The translations under genes were made by a program, and so were the position numbers. From positions 1 through 56,854 of the forward strand of contig QCIB01000010.1 of the NCBI GenBank assembly GCA_003216915.1: a stretch of 56,854 nt of DNA, given 5' to 3'. Below, in pieces: positions 1 to 9,079 of the stretch (position 1 is the stretch's first letter; every line of letters begins with the position of its first letter). This DNA is from Prochlorococcus sp. AG-402-I23 (GTDB taxonomy: Bacteria; Cyanobacteriota; Cyanobacteriia; PCC-6307; Cyanobiaceae). The notes under the pieces are model-generated. The model was not told the origin of the DNA. It did not search any database and saw only the letters and a list, made by a program, of their open reading frames with translations.

Positions 1-1
1 T

Positions 2-436
2 ATATACTCCTCTGGAAGAAAAAAAGGTATTTGGTGGAAATATAAAGTTGATCCTATGCAACTAGATGCTGTTCTAATTTACGCTAGGGGAGGTAGCGGT
101 AGAAGAGCTGGTCTTTATACAGATTACAGTTTTGCATTATGGAAAGACCAAGAATTAATTAAATTTGCAAGTGCATATTCTGGTTTAACGAATATTGAGA
201 TTAAAGAGCTAGATAAATGGATAAGGAAAAATACAACGGAAAAATTTGGTCCTGTTCGATCGTTAAAACCAGAAATGGTATTCGAAATATCTTTTGAGAA
301 AATACAAATTTCAAAACGTCATAAGTCAGGCATAGCAGTAAGATTTCCAAGAATAACAAAATGGAGAAAAGATAAGAAAATCAATGATGCAAATAGCCTA
401 GAGAATGCTTATGAACTAATGAAAAAAATATCATGA
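2..436 (+). CDS. ATP-dependent DNA ligase, C-terminal part (5' truncated by window)
   Basis: The reading frame is open from base 2, so the gene begins before the window. The visible 144 residues start with IYSSGRKKGIWWKYKVDP and continue LDAVLIYARGGSGRRAGLYTD. This resembles the end of the adenylation domain (the K-x-K element) running into the OB fold of bacterial ATP-dependent ligases. Such ligases seal nicks after adenylation of an active-site lysine, which would lie upstream and is not visible. The TGA stop overlaps the ATG of the helicase gene (ATGA), so the two are translationally coupled. The following helicase and PdeM-type phosphoesterase match the known ligase-associated DNA damage response cluster, whose fourth member, an exonuclease, would be expected just upstream. 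Confidence 0.85.
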   Translation: MYSSGRKKGIWWKYKVDPMQLDAVLIYARGGSGRRAGLYTDYSFALWKDQELIKFASAYSGLTNIEIKELDKWIRKNTTEKFGPVRSLKPEMVFEISFEKIQISKRHKSGIAVRFPRITKWRKDKKINDANSLENAYELMKKIS

Positions 437-2919
437 AAAATATTACAAAAAACAGTAGTCAAAATAATTTAATTTCCAAAATTAAACAGTTTTTCTCCAC
501 AAATGGATGGGAGCCACTAACCTACCAGATCGAATCTTGGGAAGCATTTTTCAATGGACAGAGTGGAATAATACAAGTTCCTACTGGATGCGGCAAAACT
601 TATGCTGCATTAATGGGACCTCTATCACAGATAGAAGATCCCAAAAATAATAAAAGTGTGAATATATTATTAATAACCCCTTTAAAAGCACTAAGTAGAG
701 ATCTAAAAAATTCCATACAATTAGCAGCTTTGCATTTTAATAAAGAAATCACAGTTGAAATTAGAAATGGGGATACAACTTCATATGAAAAGAAAAAGCA
801 ACTAACTAAACCACCTAATATTCTTATTACCACTCCAGAGTCTTTATCTCTTTTACTTTCTAATAAAGAATCTAATAATCTGTTCAAAGAGTTGTCATCA
901 ATAATTATTGACGAATGGCATGAATTGATGGGTAGTAAAAGAGGTAACCAGTGCGAGTTATCTTTAAGTTGGCTCAGAGGTAATGTAAAAAATTTACAAA
1001 TTTGGGCAATGTCTGCAACTATAGGAAATATTGAAGAAGCGGCAAGATCAATAGTTGGCATTAGCGCTATTAAGCCCAAAATTATAAGTACAAATATTCA
1101 AAAAGAGATCGAAATTATAAGCGTTTTGCCAAATGAGGAAACGACCTTTCCATGGAGTGGCCATCTTGGAATCAGAAGTCATTCTTCACTTTTAAAAATC
1201 CTAGACAAAAATAAAAGCACCTTATTATTCACCAATACAAGAAACCAATCTGAAAGATGGTATCAATGTCTTAAATTTTTTCTCCCAGAGATGGAAGACA
1301 AAATCGCACTTCATCACAGCTCTCTCGATAAAGAAGATAGAAAAAGAGTTGAAGAAGGGGTTAAAGATGGATTAATAAAATGGGTAGTCTGTACCAGCTC
1401 GTTAGATTTGGGAGTTGACTTCCAACCTGTAGATCAAATAGTTCAAATTGGTAGCGCAAAGAATTTAGCTAGACTTATCCAAAGAGCGGGAAGAAGTGCT
1501 CATAGACCAGGTGGGAAATCAAAAATAATTTTTATGCCTACTAATTCTTTAGAGTTATTTGAAATTAGTGCAATGAGAAGAATTATAAAAAGTGGTATAT
1601 CTGAGGAAATTAGACTTCCTGAATTATCTTATGATGTGCTTCTTCAACATCTAATAAGTTTGGCATGCGGGAATGGCTTTGATCCGAAAATTGAGAAAGA
1701 AAGAATTAAAAGTTGTTGGAGTTATAGAAACTTAAAAGATCAAGATTGGAATTGGTGTCTTGACTTTTTAGAATATGGAGGAAAATGTCTTAAAGCATAC
1801 CCAAAATATAAAAAGATAGTTAAAGAAGAATCTCAAAATAATAATGAAAACTTTAAATATTTTGTAAAAGACAAATCTTTAATAAGAATGCATAAGTTCA
1901 ATATTGGGACAATTACAAGCGACAAATTTGTGAATGTTAAATATATGAAAGGGAAATCCTTAGGAAATTTAGAGGAGAATTTTGCTTCAAAATTAAATCC
2001 TGGAGATACCTTTTACTTTGCCGGTAAAATACTTCAATTTGTAAGAATAAGAGATATGGTTTTATACGTTAAAAAATCAACAAAAAAAAGTTCTCTAATT
2101 CCTGCATGGGTTGGAGGTCAAATGGCAATTTCTGATCTACTTTGTGAAAGCTTGAGAAAAGAAATAGATATATGCAATGAATCAGAAAATTATGATTACT
2201 TGAATCCTGAACTAAATTCATTACGCCCAATATTGAAGAAACAACAGCTTCTTTCAAACATTCCAAAGAAAGATGAATTCCTTATTGAAATATATAAAAC
2301 CAAGGATTTATCAAATATTTTTGTTTTTACACTTGATGGTAAATTTGTAAATGAAGGAATTGCATTTTTATGGGCTTTAAGATTGGCAAAGTTAAACCAA
2401 TCTACATTTAGTATTACTGCTAATGATTTTGGATTCAGCTTAACTACCTCAGAAGATTATGATTTTTCCATAATAAAAAAAGAAGCTGATTACTTTTTGG
2501 ATAACAAAAAATTAGAGGAAGATCTAGAAAATGCACTTAATTTTTCAGAATTAACAAAACGTAGATTTAAAAATATTGCCCAAATAAGTGGACTAGTAAA
2601 TCAAAATAATCCAACCAAAACAAAAACTTCTTCTCAACTTCAAATAAGTTCAAGTCTTTTCTACGATGTCTTTACTAAATATGAAGAAGGCCATCTTTTG
2701 ATAAAACAATCGCATCAAGAAGTTAAAGAATATCAATTAGAAAATAAAAGAATATCTAGATCATTAGAAAGATTAAAAAATTTAAAAATGCTATTAAACG
2801 AGATAAAAACTCCAACTCCTTTTGCTTTCCCTTTATTAGTTGAAAGACTTAAAAATTCTTTAAGCAATGAACCAATAGAAAAAAGAGTAGAAAAACTTAT
2901 AAAAAAATATAGTGATTAA
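433..2919 (+). CDS. Ligase-associated DEXH-box helicase (Lhr-like)
   Basis: Superfamily 2 helicase of 828 residues. Walker A is PTGCGKT (about 50-56). Motif II is DEWH (160-163), the DEXH form seen in Lhr-type enzymes. Motif III is SAT (about 194-196), and motif VI is QRAGRSAHR near residue 350. The long C-terminal part past residue 400 carries the Lhr-specific extension. It overlaps the ligase stop by 4 nt and is followed directly by the phosphoesterase gene with no gap, so the three form one operon. Family knowledge says these helicases act with the neighbouring ligase and nuclease in DNA damage repair. The substrate in this organism is not known. Confidence 0.92.
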   Translation: MKNITKNSSQNNLISKIKQFFSTNGWEPLTYQIESWEAFFNGQSGIIQVPTGCGKTYAALMGPLSQIEDPKNNKSVNILLITPLKALSRDLKNSIQLAALHFNKEITVEIRNGDTTSYEKKKQLTKPPNILITTPESLSLLLSNKESNNLFKELSSIIIDEWHELMGSKRGNQCELSLSWLRGNVKNLQIWAMSATIGNIEEAARSIVGISAIKPKIISTNIQKEIEIISVLPNEETTFPWSGHLGIRSHSSLLKILDKNKSTLLFTNTRNQSERWYQCLKFFLPEMEDKIALHHSSLDKEDRKRVEEGVKDGLIKWVVCTSSLDLGVDFQPVDQIVQIGSAKNLARLIQRAGRSAHRPGGKSKIIFMPTNSLELFEISAMRRIIKSGISEEIRLPELSYDVLLQHLISLACGNGFDPKIEKERIKSCWSYRNLKDQDWNWCLDFLEYGGKCLKAYPKYKKIVKEESQNNNENFKYFVKDKSLIRMHKFNIGTITSDKFVNVKYMKGKSLGNLEENFASKLNPGDTFYFAGKILQFVRIRDMVLYVKKSTKKSSLIPAWVGGQMAISDLLCESLRKEIDICNESENYDYLNPELNSLRPILKKQQLLSNIPKKDEFLIEIYKTKDLSNIFVFTLDGKFVNEGIAFLWALRLAKLNQSTFSITANDFGFSLTTSEDYDFSIIKKEADYFLDNKKLEEDLENALNFSELTKRRFKNIAQISGLVNQNNPTKTKTSSQLQISSSLFYDVFTKYEEGHLLIKQSHQEVKEYQLENKRISRSLERLKNLKMLLNEIKTPTPFAFPLLVERLKNSLSNEPIEKRVEKLIKKYSD

Positions 2920-3570
2920 ATGAAAATAAGTTCTTTTAAATTTTTTTGGGAAGATACAAAGTTAGAGATGCTTCCTTCTAGAGCTTTATTTCTACCGGAA
3001 ACAAAAGAGTTGTTAATATGCGATATTCATCTTGGGAAAGCTGAGTATTTTCAGCAAAATGGTATACCTCTTACTAATAATTCAGATAAAAACAATTTCG
3101 CAAGAATAAAAAAAATAGTAAAAGAACATTCTCCCGAAAAGTTAATAATATTGGGAGATTTATTCCATAGCAAATATTCAATAGATAAAACTCTTCAAAA
3201 AAAAGTTGAGGATCTTCCTGAGCTGCTAAAAACTAATGTTGAGCTCATCCTCGGAAATCATGATGTAGGTTGTGATATTAAAAATATAAAAATTTTTGAC
3301 ATTAGAAAATCTAAAAATATTACATTTAGCCATGAGCCAGTTAATTTAGAAAACAATAAAACCTTGAATATTTGTGGACATTATCATCCAAAAATCTATT
3401 TAAAAAGCAATGGAGATAAATTATCTTTTAGGTGTTTTGCAATGGATAAGAATAAAAATACTTTATTTTTGCCTGCATTTGGAGACTTGACAGGAGGATA
3501 TCCTTGCAAAAAATCATTCAAAAAATGGGCAATTGTATCTGAAGAAGAAATTATCGAAATAAAATCTTAA
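2920..3570 (+). CDS. pdeM: Ligase-associated DNA damage response endonuclease PdeM-like
   Basis: Calcineurin-like metallophosphoesterase of 216 residues with all metal-binding blocks: D-x-H (DIH, 35-37), GDLFH (79-83), GNHD (112-115) and GHYH (153-156). The ATG starts on the base after the helicase stop codon, showing operon membership. PdeM proteins of this family occur in a four-gene cluster with an ATP-dependent ligase, a DEXH helicase and an MBL-fold exonuclease. The product is probably a two-metal nuclease or phosphodiesterase acting on damaged DNA. The symbol rests on context plus motifs. Confidence 0.85.
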   Translation: MKISSFKFFWEDTKLEMLPSRALFLPETKELLICDIHLGKAEYFQQNGIPLTNNSDKNNFARIKKIVKEHSPEKLIILGDLFHSKYSIDKTLQKKVEDLPELLKTNVELILGNHDVGCDIKNIKIFDIRKSKNITFSHEPVNLENNKTLNICGHYHPKIYLKSNGDKLSFRCFAMDKNKNTLFLPAFGDLTGGYPCKKSFKKWAIVSEEEIIEIKS

Positions 3571-3777
3571 GAAAAATCCAATGAAAGTGGCTTAAATTTT
3601 TCATTTAGATATGCCAATTTATACTTAAAAGTCTCGATAAGTTTGTTTATCAATTAATTTAAATTTAATAAATTTATTTTCTACTAGTAAAGTAGATAAT
3701 AAAAAATTTATACAGCTTATTACCCTTTCCTTAGCAGACAATCCACGTTATAAAAAAAATAAACACCTATTATAGAA

Positions 3778-4080
3778 ATGAAGAAATTAATAACCTTGAT
3801 TTTATTTCCATTTCTTATAATTTCATTTGGAGCAAAAGCAAATGATAATTTTTCTGTTGAGATAGAGGCACTTACACTAGTAATGGAGCAATATAAGGAA
3901 GATATTGAATCAAGTGTTGAATTAGATATGGAAGACAGAAAGCCAAGTTATATGGCTCTTAAACAAGACGAATGTAATGCAACTGTTAAAGTTACAGAAA
4001 AAACAGGATTAGAGATTGTAAATACTGAATCTTTCGATGTAAACGTATGCTTGAAAGAAATCTATAAAGTAATCAACTAA
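3778..4080 (+). CDS. Small secreted protein, unknown function
   Basis: 100 residues with a clear signal peptide: MKKLITLILFPFLIISFGA followed by an AKA-type cleavage site near residue 21. The mature part is acidic and contains two cysteines (CNATVKV, VNVCLKEI) that could form a disulfide in the periplasm. No family recognised. It stands alone, 207 bp after pdeM, so it probably has its own promoter. Confidence 0.75.
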   Translation: MKKLITLILFPFLIISFGAKANDNFSVEIEALTLVMEQYKEDIESSVELDMEDRKPSYMALKQDECNATVKVTEKTGLEIVNTESFDVNVCLKEIYKVIN

Positions 4081-4201
4081 ATTGGCAGATTATAAAAATA
4101 CAATAAAAACAAAAAATTAAAGAGATCTTTTACTTAAAGAAGGTAAGACCTCAAGACCTAACAGAAAACTTTGGAACGGGTTCTGCATAACCAATTAATA
4201 A

Positions 4202-4218
4202 CTACAATGGAATTGTAG
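4202..4218. repeat. 7-bp inverted repeat
   Basis: CTACAAT-GGA-ATTGTAG is a perfect hairpin of 7 bp with a 3-nt loop. It sits in the 180-bp gap between the secreted-protein gene and a convergent small gene. The preceding 60 bases are less AT-rich than the surroundings. It could be part of a bidirectional terminator or a small RNA. There is no long T tract. Confidence 0.3.
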
Positions 4219-4261
4219 AGGTGTAATTAAAAGTACAAAACCTAAAATTATTTTTAAATAA

Positions 4262-4408
4262 TTATTTTTTCTTTGATAATGCTTGTGATTCTTCTCTAGA
4301 CATTAAAGCTTCAATTTGAGCAAGAACTTTTTGAAGTTCATCCGTTTTTGTAAGAGATGCTTCTGCTACTTCTCTTAATTTTTCTAACTGTTCTTTAGTT
4401 TTATCCAT
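4262..4408 (-). CDS. 48-residue coiled-coil microprotein
   Basis: Starts at ATG (4406-4408) and ends at TAA (4262-4264). The product begins MDKTKEQLEKLREVAEAS, is highly charged, and has a leucine heptad pattern with a KKK end, so it should form a helix or coiled coil. No family recognised. It lies 10 bp downstream of another possible small gene on the same strand. Confidence 0.6.
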   Translation of the reverse strand: MDKTKEQLEKLREVAEASLTKTDELQKVLAQIEALMSREESQALSKKK

Positions 4409-4418
4409 GATAAATAAA

Positions 4419-4574
4419 TTAGAAATTAACCACTTTAAAAAATGGTTTTAATACAGATTTTTCACTCCCACACAGATTCATATTCTCTCTTTTTTTTATA
4501 AAGTCAAATAAACTTGGCTTTATTAAGGTTTTATGAGGACTTCCAATTAATTCCGTATTTATTATTGAAACCAT
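4419..4574 (-). CDS. Possible 51-residue protein
   Basis: Open frame from ATG (4572-4574) to TAA (4419-4421), starting MVSIINTELIGSPHKTLIKP. It contains one Cys and no clear domain. It is co-directional with the coiled-coil microgene, 10 bp upstream of it. It may be a real gene or chance reading of AT-rich sequence. Confidence 0.35.
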   Translation of the reverse strand: MVSIINTELIGSPHKTLIKPSLFDFIKKRENMNLCGSEKSVLKPFFKVVNF

Positions 4575-4604
4575 AAAATTACCTGAAATAGAAATACTCT
4601 TAAA

Positions 4605-4694
4605 TCATGAAGTAAATACAGGCAATCCTATTGTTGCAGTTGTTATGAGAGCCCCTGCGAAAATCAAGAACGGTAGAAAAGGGTAGTTTTTCAA
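4605..4694 (-). CDS. Possible 29-residue single-helix membrane peptide (TTG start)
   Basis: TTG start at 4692-4694, stop TGA at 4605-4607. The peptide reads MKNYPFLPFLIFAGALITTA and ends in GLPVFTS, a clean transmembrane helix. Such mini membrane proteins are common in cyanobacteria, for example as accessory subunits. It lies about 100 bp downstream of pstB on the same strand. No family assigned. The start is inferred because no ATG is in frame. Confidence 0.45.
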   Translation of the reverse strand: MKNYPFLPFLIFAGALITTATIGLPVFTS

Positions 4695-4802
4695 CGATAA
4701 ACTTATTTAATTCGAAATAACTATATAGGTATTTATACTGTTTGTCTACCCCTTGACTGTCTTAAAGGTAAAAATTTTTCTATTAAAAGTAAAAATTTAA
4801 CA

Positions 4803-5612
4803 TCAACCAAATTTACCTGATATGTATTCCTGAGTAGTTTTTTCTTTGGGAGAATTAAAAATTTTCTTAGTGGAATTAAATTCTGCAAGATAACCAACTT
4901 TTCCTCCATCACCATCTTCGTATTCAATAGCATTAAAAAATGCAGTCATATCACTAACTCTTAATGCCTGTTGCATATTATGAGTAACGATTATTATTGT
5001 GTAATTCTTCTTAAGTTCATGCATGGTCTCTTCTATTTTTAAAGTAGAGATTGGATCTAAAGCTGAGCATGGCTCATCCATGAGAATTATTTCAGGTTCA
5101 ATTGCGATTGTTCTTGCTATACAAAGTCTTTGTTGTTGTCCGCCAGATAACGAGTAACCACTATCATTCAATTTATCCTTACATTCGTCCCACAAGGCAG
5201 CTTTTCTAAGTGAACTTTCCACTAATTCATCCATATCTCCAGTAAAGCCATTAATTCTTGCCCCAAATGCAATATTTTCGTAGATAGATTTCGGGAAAGG
5301 ATTAGGCTGCTGAAAAACCATTCCAATTCTTCTTCTTACTTCAACTGGATCTACTCTTTTGTCGTAAATATTAGTTCCATCAAACAGGACTGTTCCTTTC
5401 AAAGAACAATTTGGAATCAAATCGTTCATCCTATTTAATGATCTAAGAACAGTTGATTTACCACAACCTGAAGGGCCAATAAGGGAGGTTATATTTCCTT
5501 TTTTAAAGTTACAAAAAACATTTCTTACTGCTTCAAAAGTTCCATAGCTAATAGATACATTTTCAAGAGATAAAATGATATTCTTTGGTATTTTGTTATT
5601 AGTTTTAATCAT
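4803..5612 (-). CDS. pstB: Phosphate ABC transporter ATP-binding protein PstB
   Basis: 269-residue ABC ATPase that energises high-affinity phosphate import with PstC and PstA. Walker A is GPSGCGKST (46-54), the signature is LSGGQQQR and Walker B is [13 protein letters not shown]. The Q-loop [16 protein letters not shown] is typical of PstB. It follows pstA directly (pstA stop and pstB start are adjacent), so pstC-pstA-pstB is one transcript on the minus strand. Length matches the family (250-270). Confidence 0.97.
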   Translation of the reverse strand: MIKTNNKIPKNIILSLENVSISYGTFEAVRNVFCNFKKGNITSLIGPSGCGKSTVLRSLNRMNDLIPNCSLKGTVLFDGTNIYDKRVDPVEVRRRIGMVFQQPNPFPKSIYENIAFGARINGFTGDMDELVESSLRKAALWDECKDKLNDSGYSLSGGQQQRLCIARTIAIEPEIILMDEPCSALDPISTLKIEETMHELKKNYTIIIVTHNMQQALRVSDMTAFFNAIEYEDGDGGKVGYLAEFNSTKKIFNSPKEKTTQEYISGKFG

Positions 5613-6506
5613 TTATACTCTCTTAGTTTTCTCAGTAAAAGCAGCTAATATCCTTGAAAATATATTTACTGATAGTATCGACAAAACAAGAATAAAGGAA
5701 GCTGCCCACGCTAATTTATTCTGTGCATCGTATGGTTCTAGAGCAAAGTTATATATCAATACAGCCAAAGAACCCATCTCATAAAACAAGTCTCCAAAGC
5801 CTGTTATGTAGTAGTAAGAGAATAAAGCCGTAAATATCAAAGGTGCTGTTTCACCTGCAGCTCTTGCGATTCCAAGAACAACACCAGTAGCAATAGACCT
5901 AAAGGCAGAGGGCAAAGTAACTTTCAATATGGTTGTATACATACTTGCTCCAACACCAAGAGACGCATATCTTAATTCGTTAGGAACTAACTTTAAACCT
6001 TCGTCAGTGGTCTTAATCACAGTAGGTAACATCAATATTGAAAGCGCCATTCCTCCGGCCAGGCCACTGTACATACTTCCAAACAAGATCTTTGTAGAAA
6101 CAATTAAGGCATAAATAAACACTCCTGCAATTATTGAAGGAACTCCAGCTAAAACATTTACCCCGAATCTTATAAATCTTGAAAAAGCACCACCTTTAGA
6201 ATATTCAGCTAGATATATGCCACCGCCGACACCTACTGGTATCGCAATAATTGAAGCAATGCTAGTAATTATTAATGTCCCTATTAATGCAGGATTAATA
6301 CCTCCTGCATCTAAATCATCTCCAGGAGGATTTGGTTCCAAAGTAAATAATTCTGGTGTAATTTGAGATCCACCTTTGTAAAGGATATAAGTCACTAAAA
6401 AAATCAAAGGAAGTATTGCTATCAATGCACAAATTACTGACAAAGAAGTAAAGAATTTATCTCCTATATTTCTTGATAATCTTTTCTGGTAATAGAGTGA
6501 ATTCAT
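5613..6506 (-). CDS. pstA: Phosphate ABC transporter permease PstA
   Basis: 297-residue inner-membrane permease with about six transmembrane helices. The EAA-type loop reads ELRYASLGVGASMYTTILKV, which docks to PstB. It sits between pstC (6-bp gap) and pstB (no gap). It forms the translocation channel with PstC for phosphate delivered by PstS. Confidence 0.96.
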   Translation of the reverse strand: MNSLYYQKRLSRNIGDKFFTSLSVICALIAILPLIFLVTYILYKGGSQITPELFTLEPNPPGDDLDAGGINPALIGTLIITSIASIIAIPVGVGGGIYLAEYSKGGAFSRFIRFGVNVLAGVPSIIAGVFIYALIVSTKILFGSMYSGLAGGMALSILMLPTVIKTTDEGLKLVPNELRYASLGVGASMYTTILKVTLPSAFRSIATGVVLGIARAAGETAPLIFTALFSYYYITGFGDLFYEMGSLAVLIYNFALEPYDAQNKLAWAASFILVLSILSVNIFSRILAAFTEKTKRV

Positions 6507-6512
6507 TATTAT

Positions 6513-7460
6513 CTAATATTTGAGACTAAATTTCTTAACTAGCCACTGCGCAAAGATATTTACTACCAAAGAAAGGATCATAAGTACAAAAGCCGCATAA
6601 AAAAGTGATGAAACCTGACTTCCATCAGCCTCACCAAACTGGTTTGCGAGCATGGAGGAAATGGTATATCCAGGAGATAATAGAGACCAACTAAATGCAT
6701 TTGAATTACCAATAATCATTGTCACAGCCATTGTTTCTCCCATTGCCCTACCTAAAGCAAGAAGAACACCTGCCATAATTCCTGATAATGCTGCCGGCAA
6801 AATTACTGAAAATATTGTTTTCCATCTACTCGCTCCAATTCCATAAGCCGCATTTCTTAGCTTTTTAGGAACCTGATTAAGTGAATCCCTTGCAATAGAA
6901 GTCACTATTGGCAAAAGCATTACTACTAAAATCAATATTGCTAAGAAAGAATTCCTGCCTGTAGGTTCTGTACTGAATAAAGGTATCCAACCAAAGAAAT
7001 TATGTAAAAAGACAAAAAAGGCTCTAAAAAAAGGTTCCATAACAAATATTGCCCAAAGTCCCAATACAACTGATGGAATTGCTGCTAATAATTCAACAAA
7101 AGAACCTATTATTTCTCTAAAAACTTTTGGTACAAAGTCCTCGGTAATAAATATTGCAGTTCCAACGCCCAAAGGGATAGTTATTAATAACGAAAGAAAT
7201 GAGGTTACTAATGTGCCATATATTGCGGTAAAAGCTCCGTATTCATCTTTTACAGGATTCCATTCAGAGGTTACTAAAAACTTCAAGCCATACCTTGAAA
7301 AGGATTCAAATGACTGAAAAAAAACTACTAAAATAATGCCTAAAAGTATTATTGCTACTAAACTAGACAAGACTAGAGTAGTATTCTTGAAGATAATATC
7401 TATATTTTTTTCGATACCGAATCTTTTACGATTCTTGAAAAGAGTTAATTTCTCTTCCAT
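6513..7460 (-). CDS. pstC: Phosphate ABC transporter permease PstC
   Basis: 315 residues with a long N-terminal segment before the first helix, about six transmembrane helices, and the EAA loop LRNAAYGIGASRWKTIFSVI. It pairs with PstA. The 106-bp gap to pstS upstream holds a candidate Pho box, suggesting that pstCAB can be read from its own promoter as well as from pstS. Confidence 0.96.
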   Translation of the reverse strand: MEEKLTLFKNRKRFGIEKNIDIIFKNTTLVLSSLVAIILLGIILVVFFQSFESFSRYGLKFLVTSEWNPVKDEYGAFTAIYGTLVTSFLSLLITIPLGVGTAIFITEDFVPKVFREIIGSFVELLAAIPSVVLGLWAIFVMEPFFRAFFVFLHNFFGWIPLFSTEPTGRNSFLAILILVVMLLPIVTSIARDSLNQVPKKLRNAAYGIGASRWKTIFSVILPAALSGIMAGVLLALGRAMGETMAVTMIIGNSNAFSWSLLSPGYTISSMLANQFGEADGSQVSSLFYAAFVLMILSLVVNIFAQWLVKKFSLKY

Positions 7461-7501
7461 TAAAAAAAGAATATCTCTATAAATCTACTACTAAATGTTG
7501 T

Positions 7502-7528
7502 AAAAGACTTTAAGAGGGGTTAAAGGTA
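7502..7528 (-). promoter_or_regulatory. Candidate Pho box upstream of pstC
   Basis: Read on the minus strand, the sequence contains CTTTAACC-CCT-CTTAAAGT-CTT. These are two TTAA-containing octamers with an 11-bp period, like the cyanobacterial Pho box of 8-bp repeats separated by 3 bp. The match to the consensus is partial. It lies 42-68 bp before the pstC start. PhoB would be the expected regulator, but no phoB or phoR is in the window. Confidence 0.35.
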
Positions 7529-7566
7529 TATGAAAGTCATGATAATTTGACATCTATTAAAAAAAT

Positions 7567-8538
7567 TTAATTACCTATTTTTTCAACGGCAGCTCTTGAC
7601 TTCTCAAGAATATCTCCTTTTAAGGGGACAAATCCAAGTGATGGAGCTTTATCTTGATACTCATCACTTAACAATGTATTAAAGGCTTGTTTGATAGCTT
7701 TAGTGTTTCTACCATTACCCTCTTCATAAGCAAGTATCCATGTTAATGAAGCTATAGGGTAAGCTCCTTTTGCCGTTGGATTAGGATTTTTACCCGCAAG
7801 ATTTTCATCTAGAGTAATATCATTAAGAGCCTTAGCTCCTGCTTCTACAGATGGTTTTAGAAACTCACCTGAAAGATTTTGAAGTGCTGCAGCTTTGACA
7901 TTACCTTTTATGTAAGACTGGTTAACATAACCAATTGCACCAGGAGTATTTTGAATAACACCTGCGACACCAGAATTACCTTTAGCACCAACACCTCCCG
8001 GCCATTTTACAGACTTACCTGTGCCTAATGTCCAGGTTTTTGAAAAAGCTTCCATAGAGTTTGTGAAAGCCTTAGTAGTTCCTGATCCATCAGAACGATG
8101 AGTCCAAGTCAATTTCCCTGGTTTACAACCTAATTCTTTCCAATCTTTAATCATTCCCATAGCAACTTGTACTTCTTTCTCTTGGGAAAGTTTTAAATCG
8201 CAATCATAGTTATAACCAAATGCAATAGTTCCTCCAACCATAGGAATCTGTACTAAACCTCTTGTTACCTTTGCTATATCTTTAGTCTTCATAGGATCAT
8301 CTGAAGCACCGAAGTTAACAGTCTGATCAATAAATGCTTTTCTTCCAGAACCAGAACCAACTGCTTGGTAATTAACTCTTGGTCCACCTGATTTTGCTAG
8401 ATCAAAAAACCATCGAGTGTAGATTTTAGCAGGGAATGATGCTCCAGCTCCGCTCAATCTTTTTGAAGCAATCGCTTCTTGAGAGAGAAATAATGAGATA
8501 GCAGAAGAAAAAATAAGGACTTTTTTGAAAATGCCCAC
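7567..8538 (-). CDS. pstS: Phosphate ABC transporter substrate-binding protein PstS
   Basis: 323-residue periplasmic phosphate-binding protein with a signal peptide (MGIFKKVLIFSSAISLFLSQ, cleavage after about residue 24). Phosphate-contact blocks typical of PstS are present: SGAGASFPAKIY, VGSGSGRKAF, and the HRSDGSGTTKAFT loop. The start is GTG (8536-8538). It is the first gene of the pst group and is probably strongly induced by phosphate starvation. About 170 bp of AT-rich DNA separates it from the upstream gene. Confidence 0.97.
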   Translation of the reverse strand: MGIFKKVLIFSSAISLFLSQEAIASKRLSGAGASFPAKIYTRWFFDLAKSGGPRVNYQAVGSGSGRKAFIDQTVNFGASDDPMKTKDIAKVTRGLVQIPMVGGTIAFGYNYDCDLKLSQEKEVQVAMGMIKDWKELGCKPGKLTWTHRSDGSGTTKAFTNSMEAFSKTWTLGTGKSVKWPGGVGAKGNSGVAGVIQNTPGAIGYVNQSYIKGNVKAAALQNLSGEFLKPSVEAGAKALNDITLDENLAGKNPNPTAKGAYPIASLTWILAYEEGNGRNTKAIKQAFNTLLSDEYQDKAPSLGFVPLKGDILEKSRAAVEKIGN

Positions 8539-8611
8539 TTTGTAATGAGAAATAAGTCTGTTTAATATAAATTAAAGCCAAAAGGTAATTTAAAAATTTA
8601 ATGATGTATAA

Positions 8612-8627
8612 ATCAAATTATTTTGAT
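8612..8627. promoter_or_regulatory. Palindrome upstream of pstS
   Basis: ATCAAA-TTAT-TTTGAT is a perfect 6-4-6 inverted repeat, 74 bp upstream of the pstS start. It could be an operator. In sequence this AT-rich a chance origin cannot be excluded. Confidence 0.25.
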
Positions 8628-8710
8628 ATAAATATTTATTATTATTATGTATATTGGCATTTAGAGCTCAGCTAGAAATTAAAATTTTCAATTAAATATC
8701 AACTCTTTAT

Positions 8711-9079
8711 TTAGAATTTAATTTTTGTTTTTACTCTATTTTTATTTTGAGATTTGAATTCAAAAATTCCTGTATCAGTAAATATGGTCAACTCATCTCC
8801 AGATGTTTCTTCAATTGCAATTTCTTCAGACTCTAAATTTTTTACATATACATTACCAATAAGTTTTAGAGATTTATCATCCTTGTCAAAAGTAAGCTTG
8901 TCAGAATAAGCCTCAAAATTACCACCATTACTCTTAATGACTACATTCCCCTTAGCCTCTAGATCTCCTTCTAAAGTATTTATTTGAGAATCAGATGTAA
9001 TTGTATAATTAGTTAATTCCTCAGCAAAAGAAAACTCAGCTAATAAAAATAAAAACGATGCAATAAGTACGCTTTTCAT
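8711..9079 (-). CDS. LptA/OstA-like periplasmic protein
   Basis: 122 residues. An N-terminal signal peptide (MKSVLIASFLFLLAEFSFA) is followed by short beta repeats of the LptA/OstA N-terminal type: EGDLEAKGNVVIKSNGGNFE and KSLKLIGNVYVKNLES. In the family such modules form a beta-jellyroll bridge for lipopolysaccharide transport across the periplasm. The product is short for a full LptA. It starts immediately after the stop of the cytochrome gene (TAA followed by ATG), so the two are co-transcribed. Confidence 0.75.
   Translation of the reverse strand: MKSVLIASFLFLLAEFSFAEELTNYTITSDSQINTLEGDLEAKGNVVIKSNGGNFEAYSDKLTFDKDDKSLKLIGNVYVKNLESEEIAIEETSGDELTIFTDTGIFEFKSQNKNRVKTKIKF

Noticed and set aside
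600..1079. Minus-strand frame of 159 codons inside the helicase gene
   Set aside because: Shadow of the helicase coding frame; no start context or family.
8539..8600. Pho box directly upstream of pstS
   Set aside because: TTAA-like octamers can be drawn but do not hold the 11-bp period; AT-richness alone explains them.
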